The notes beneath the pieces were generated by a model. The model was not told the DNA's origin and searched no databases. It saw nothing but the letters and a program-made list of their open reading frames with translations. Below are positions 5,946 to 11,848 of a stretch of 11,848 nt of DNA, one piece after another (position 1 is the first letter of the stretch; every line of letters starts with the position of its first letter). The position numbers were made by a program, and so were the translations under genes. The DNA comes from 13-1-40CM-70-15 sp964641215 (GTDB lineage: Bacteria > Gemmatimonadota > Gemmatimonadetes > Gemmatimonadales > GWC2-71-9): contig CAZXKD010000081.1 of NCBI GenBank assembly GCA_964641215.1, positions 1 to 11,848 on the forward strand, written 5' to 3'.

Positions 5946-7489
5946 GGGAGGCGGCGCACCCCCGTCCAGCGCTGGCCGTTGGAGATCACCGGGAACTCCC
6001 ACCCCTGGACCGTCGGGTGCTTGGCCCACAGGTCGACGGGGAACCACAAGTAGAGCCAGGGCGCGGCCCTGTAGACCCGCTCGTCGATCTGGCGATACAG
6101 CGCCGTGCGCGCGACGTCGTCGCTGGTGCGCCGGGCGCGGAGGATGAGCGAGTCGGTGATCGGGTCACGGTAAAAGGCGTAGTTGCCGCCCGGCCCGAAG
6201 TTGCCGCTGTAAAACAACGGAAACAGGAAGTTGTCGGCGTCGGGGTAATCGGCCCACCAGTCGAGCAGCGCCATGTCGGCCTTGCCGGAGCGGGCCGCCT
6301 GCCGCTGGCTCGAGGCGTCGCGCTCCACCAGCTCCACGCGGATGCCGACCTTCTCGAGGTCGGCCTGCACCGCCTGCGCCACGCGGCCCAGCACGACGTT
6401 GCTCGATTGGCGCCACAACTGGATCGCGAAGCCGTTCGGGTAGCCGGCGGCCGCGAGCAGCTGCCGGGCCTGGGTCGGGTCGTAGCCGAATCCCGCCCGG
6501 GCGGTATCCGAGCCGCCGAGCAGCGGCGGGATGGCCCCGCGTGCCGCCACGCCGCGGCCATCCCACACCGTGCGCAGGATCTCGGGGACGTTCACCGCGT
6601 AGTTGATCGCGCGGCGCACCCGCACGTCGGTAAGCGGCCCGCGCTGATTGTTGAGTGCGACGTACATGACGCGCAGTCCCGGCTTCCCCTGCAGCCAGTC
6701 GGGGCGCTGCGCCCGCCAGCGCGCGCCCTCGCCGAACGGCACCTCGACCACCGAGAGTCGCCCGGCCTCCAGCTCGGCAGCCTGCGTGAGCGGCTCGGGA
6801 ATGATCCGGACGCTGAGCGTGTCGGCGAGCGGCGCGCCGCCCCAATAGTCGGGGTTCTTGGCGAACAGTAGGTAGTCGTCGTGTTGCCACGCCACGAATC
6901 GCCACGGCCCGGTCCCGACTGGGTGGGCGGCGAGGTCGGCCGGCGCGGGGGAAGGAACGACCGACACGACCGGCATCGCCAGGAATTTCGGAAAGATCGC
7001 GAGCGGCTCGGCGAGGTCGAACGTCACGGCCGTGTCGCCCAGGACCTGGATACCGCGGACTTCGGTCGCGGCGCGCGCGGCATAGGCCTGCGCCCCGGCC
7101 ACCGGGTACAGCGGCCAGGCGCGCCCGCCGGTCGTGGCCGGATCGAGGACCCGGAGGAAGCTCGCCCGTACGTCTGCGGCCTTCAGGGGCTGCCCGTTGT
7201 GGAAGCGGACGCCCGCTCGCAGGTGGAAGACGTAGCGTTGCCCGTTCCGCTCGATCCGCCAGCGGTCGGCGAGGCCGGGCCGCAGCCTGCCGTTCACATC
7301 GAACGCGGTGAGCCCATCGAAGACGTAGGAGACCATCTCCCCCGTCGGCACGTCGGTCGACAGCGCCGGGTCGAGCGAGCGCGGGTCATACGTCTCGTAG
7401 TAGGCGAGCGCAGTGATCTTGCCCGATTTCGACCCGCAGGCGGCGAAGCACAGCGGCGCGGCAGAGGCAAACAGTGGAAACAATCGCAT
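5942..7489 (-). CDS. ABC transporter solute-binding protein, family 5 (peptide-binding lipoprotein)
   Basis: The 515-residue protein is the extracytoplasmic receptor of a peptide/nickel-type ABC importer. It begins with a hydrophobic leader ending in FAAC at residues 15-18; C18 is a probable lipidation site, although Phe at -3 is a weak lipobox. Family-5 hallmarks follow: YVFHLRAGVRFHNGQPLKAADV (starting at 86), AHPVGTGPWRF (189-198 region), NPDYWGG (212-218), LNNQRGPLTDVRVRRAINYAVN (279-300), RGAIPPLLGG and WWADYPDADNFLFPLF (411-426). Length is typical. The start ATG at 7489 is the only one that gives a signal sequence. It leads a three-gene cluster with the DppB permease and dacB. Ligand cannot be read from sequence; with dacB beside it, murein peptides are an attractive guess, not a conclusion. 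Confidence 0.95.
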   Translation of the reverse strand: MRLFPLFASAAPLCFAACGSKSGKITALAYYETYDPRSLDPALSTDVPTGEMVSYVFDGLTAFDVNGRLRPGLADRWRIERNGQRYVFHLRAGVRFHNGQPLKAADVRASFLRVLDPATTGGRAWPLYPVAGAQAYAARAATEVRGIQVLGDTAVTFDLAEPLAIFPKFLAMPVVSVVPSPAPADLAAHPVGTGPWRFVAWQHDDYLLFAKNPDYWGGAPLADTLSVRIIPEPLTQAAELEAGRLSVVEVPFGEGARWRAQRPDWLQGKPGLRVMYVALNNQRGPLTDVRVRRAINYAVNVPEILRTVWDGRGVAARGAIPPLLGGSDTARAGFGYDPTQARQLLAAAGYPNGFAIQLWRQSSNVVLGRVAQAVQADLEKVGIRVELVERDASSQRQAARSGKADMALLDWWADYPDADNFLFPLFYSGNFGPGGNYAFYRDPITDSLILRARRTSDDVARTALYRQIDERVYRAAPWLYLWFPVDLWAKHPTVQGWEFPVISNGQRWTGVRRLP

Positions 7490-7506
7490 GCCAACTGGTG
7501 TCGAAA

Positions 7507-7535
7507 AGGTTGACAGTGGGGTGGAAGCCGGTCAA
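7507..7535 (-). promoter_or_regulatory. Candidate promoter for the binding protein-permease-dacB cluster
   Basis: On the minus strand TTGACC (7535-7530), a 17-bp spacer and CAACCT (7512-7507) form a good -35 with a poor -10. Transcription would start near 7500, leaving a leader of only about 11 nt before the ATG at 7489 and no room for a normal ribosome binding site. It overlaps the plus-strand candidate promoter. Confidence 0.35.
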
Positions 7536-7538
7536 CAT
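7510..7538 (+). promoter_or_regulatory. Candidate promoter for the tamA-tamB pair
   Basis: A consensus -35 TTGACA (7510-7515), a 17-bp spacer and CAACAT (7533-7538) form a candidate promoter, with transcription starting near 7545. The -35 is perfect; the -10 matches at three of six positions. It lies 25 bp before the proposed TTG start. Inverted copies of GTTGAC (7509-7514) and GTCAAC (7531-7536) mean each promoter's -35 overlaps the other's -10. Confidence 0.45.
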
Positions 7539-7562
7539 ACGGATGCTGCCGGACTGAGTCAA

Positions 7563-9712
7563 TTGCGTGCTCTCGTTTTCTCCGCGCTCGTCGCCGTGTC
7601 GGCGGCGGTCCCCCCGCCCCTCGCCGCCCAACAGGAGCAGCGGATGGTGCGCGGGCTGTCCTTCATCGGCAACCACGCCATAGACGACTACACCCTCAGC
7701 ACGGCGATTGCGACGACCAACTCCGGTGACTTCGCTTCGAAGTGGTGGCTGCGGTGGATCGGTCTGGGGGAGAAGCGCTATTTCGACGAGCTGGAGTTCC
7801 GGCGGGACGTGGTCCGTGTGTTGCTCCTGTACCGCCAGAGCGGGTATGTGAATGCGGTGGTGGACACGCAGGTGCAGCGGACGGCGAAGGATGTGCGGGT
7901 GACGTTCCGCATCACCGAGGGCGATCCGGTGCGGGTCACCAAAATCGAAATCCTGGGGCTCGACTCGGCGGCGTTCGACCTTCGGAGGCTGTACCGCGCG
8001 CTGCCGCTGGAGGTCGGCGACGCGTTTGACCGCTTCCTCTTCCAGGCGTCGGCCGACACATTGGCCCGCTGGCTCCGCAATCGCGGCTATCCCTGGGCTG
8101 AGGTGCTCCGCAACTTCGACGCGGACGCCACGACGATGACGGCTCAGGTCTCGCTCGAAGCGGTGCCGGGGCCCCCGGCGCGCATCGGGGAGATCGTGGT
8201 GCGCGGCGTGGAGCACGTCGATACGACCACGGTGCTGCGCGTGCTGGCGGTGCATCCGCACGATCCCTATCACGAGGATCGGCTCTTCCAGAGCCAGCGG
8301 GACCTGTACAGTCTGGGGCCGTTCCTAGCGGCCAGTGTCAGTCTCCTCGACTCGGTGCCGCCGCCCCCCGCCGCGGTGCCAGGCGGCGCAAGCGATCCGG
8401 GGGGTGCGGGGGGCGGAGCGGGAGGCGAGGGCGACACGCCGGTCCGTGTGCTGGTCCGGGTGGCCGAGGGGCCGCTGCACGGAGTGCGCGCTGGCGCGGG
8501 GTATGGCTCGGTGGACTGCTTCCGAGTGCAGGCCGGCTGGTTCGCCTACGATTTCATGAGTGGCGGGCGGACGCTCGACGTGACCGGCCGTGTCTCGAAA
8601 CTGGGCGTGGGGTCTCCCTTCGATGCGGGATTCAAGGACAACGTCTGCCAGTATCTGCGGAGCGACCGGACCTCCGATACGCTGAACTACAGCGTGGGGG
8701 CGACGTTGACGCAACCGGCATTCATCAATTCCCGGCACAGCGCAAGCGTGGGGGTGTTCGCGGAGCGGCGCTCGGAGTACCAGGAGTACACCCGTCAGGC
8801 GGTAGGCACGAACTTGGCCGTGACGTTCAACGCCCGGCGCAGCGTTCCGATCACGCTCGGCTACGGCTTTTCGGTGGGCCACACCAGCGCCGACCCGGCC
8901 GTCTACTGCAGCCTGTTTCGCGTCTGCGCCGATAGCGACCGGGCGTTCCTGGCCAACACGCGGCGGTTCGCGGCGGTCACCCTATCGGCGGTGCGGGACC
9001 GTGTCAACAACGTGCTCGACCCGACCGATGGGAGCGTGGTATCGCTCAGCCTGATGCATACGTCGCGCCATGTGGGCTCCGACCCATTCTACGAGTTCAA
9101 CCGCGGGGAGCTGGCGATCGCGCAGTACTACCCCCTCGGCCGCCGCGCCGTGTTCGCCTGGCGGCTGCGCGGCGGGACCATCCTGCCGCAGCGCATCACC
9201 CTTTCCGGGCAGAGCGTGCTGTTCGTCCCGCCCGAACTGCGCTTTTACGCGGGCGGGCCGAATTCGGTGCGCGGCTACGGCCTCAACGAGCTCGGGCCCC
9301 GCGTGTATGTCGATACGGTCGGCGATACCGACTCCTCCAAAGTCCGCCCTGCGCCGACCGGTGGGAACTCTGCCCTCGTCTTCAACGCCGAGCTGCGCTT
9401 CGCAACGCCGCTGTTCCCGCAGCGCATGCGGGTCGCGTTCTTCCTGGACGCCGGGCAGGTGTGGAACCGGGGTCAAGAGGTGTTCTCGACGAGGAGCGTG
9501 CGCGTCACGCCGGGGGCCGGGGTGCGCTTCACCACCCCGCTCGGGCCCGTGCGTTTGGACGCGGCCTACAAGGGGTATGCAGACGAAGCGGGTCCCCTGC
9601 TCATTCAGGACGGCACCTCGTTGACGAAGGTCAGCGATTCCTATCGCACCAGACGCCCGACGACCTTCTGGGGACGCATCAAGTTGCAGTTCGCCGTGGG
9701 GCAGGCGTTCTG

Positions 9713-9713
<1 letters not shown>
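7563..9713 (+). CDS. tamA: Omp85-family outer-membrane assembly protein (TamA/BamA-like)
   Basis: The 716-residue protein is an outer-membrane barrel with periplasmic POTRA domains, expected to help insert outer-membrane proteins. From the TTG at 7563 it has a signal peptide (MRALVFSALVAVSAAVPPPLAAQ). Three POTRA-like repeats follow at about 27-118, 121-201 and 206-305. The third is interrupted by a Pro/Gly-rich insert (265-292). The barrel carries the Omp85 L6 motif GGPNSVRGYGLNELGP (564-579, VRGY at 569-572), FFLDAGQVW (626-634), GAGVRFTTPLGPVRLDAAY and a C-terminal Phe after GRIKLQF, as expected of a barrel signal. Cysteines at 449 and 455 may form a loop disulfide. The frame is open to 7413, but earlier starts overlap the divergent gene and lie upstream of the likely promoter. 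Three POTRAs and a TamB neighbour favour TamA over BamA. Confidence 0.9.
8355..8438 (+). other. Low-complexity Pro/Gly insert inside the third POTRA domain of the Omp85 protein
   Basis: Residues 265-292 read as four or more prolines followed by Gly/Ala repeats (PGGASDPGGAGGGAGGEGD). The segment falls between the helix QSQRDLYSLGPFLAASVSLLDS and the final strand VRVLVRVAEGPLHGVRAG, where the family normally has a short turn. It looks like a flexible loop rather than a domain. The reading frame is unbroken. Confidence 0.7.

Positions 9714-11848
<2,135 letters not shown>

Noticed and set aside
5946..6047. Upstream extension of the permease to an ATG at 6047
   Set aside because: It would overlap the binding-protein gene by about 100 nt and add a Pro/Gly-rich leader; the GTGA overlap at 5945 gives the normal DppB N-terminus.

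Overview
The window is a high-GC stretch of chromosomal housekeeping DNA from a diderm bacterium. Two outer-membrane biogenesis genes (an Omp85/TamA-like barrel and a TamB-like partner), a lipoprotein-type binding protein and a PBP4-type D,D-peptidase all point to a Gram-negative envelope. The base composition and gene families would fit Gemmatimonadota or a similar little-cultured lineage. That placement is an impression only. No rRNA, tRNA, transposase, integrase, CRISPR array or phage gene was seen. The last ~120 bases are low-quality poly-G, so the window probably ends at a contig edge.

Layout, left to right. (1) 1-364, minus: N-terminal 121 residues of a sigma-70 family factor, cut by the window edge. 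(2) 365-638: a non-coding gap with an unusually AT-rich core, a 10-bp direct repeat and a dense cluster of DnaA-box-like 9-mers. (3) 639-2293, minus: a PduO-type cobalamin adenosyltransferase, then aroB, overlapping by 7 nt. (4) 2411-3433, plus: a thioredoxin-reductase-like ferredoxin/flavodoxin-NADP+ reductase, divergent from the adenosyltransferase. Both starts have a TANNNT hexamer exactly 6 nt upstream, suggesting leaderless transcripts. (5) 3434-3526: six tandem 13-bp units with a palindromic CGTYNRACG core, between two convergent genes. (6) 3527-7489, minus: a tight three-gene cluster of family-5 solute-binding protein, DppB-type permease and PBP4-type D,D-carboxypeptidase/endopeptidase (dacB), with a GTGA overlap and a 35-nt overlap. 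(7) 7490-7562: a divergent control region in which two face-to-face promoters appear to overlap. (8) 7563-11848, plus: a TamA-like Omp85 protein and a TamB/AsmA-like protein joined by a TGATG junction, the latter incomplete at the right edge.

Functionally the right two-thirds is about the envelope: peptide uptake and peptidoglycan trimming on one strand, outer-membrane assembly on the other, possibly sharing a control region. The left third is transcription initiation plus cofactor, aromatic and redox metabolism. No gene set amounts to a new biological system. The most unusual signals are non-coding: the DnaA-box cluster, the 13-bp array, the paired leaderless starts and the overlapping divergent promoters.
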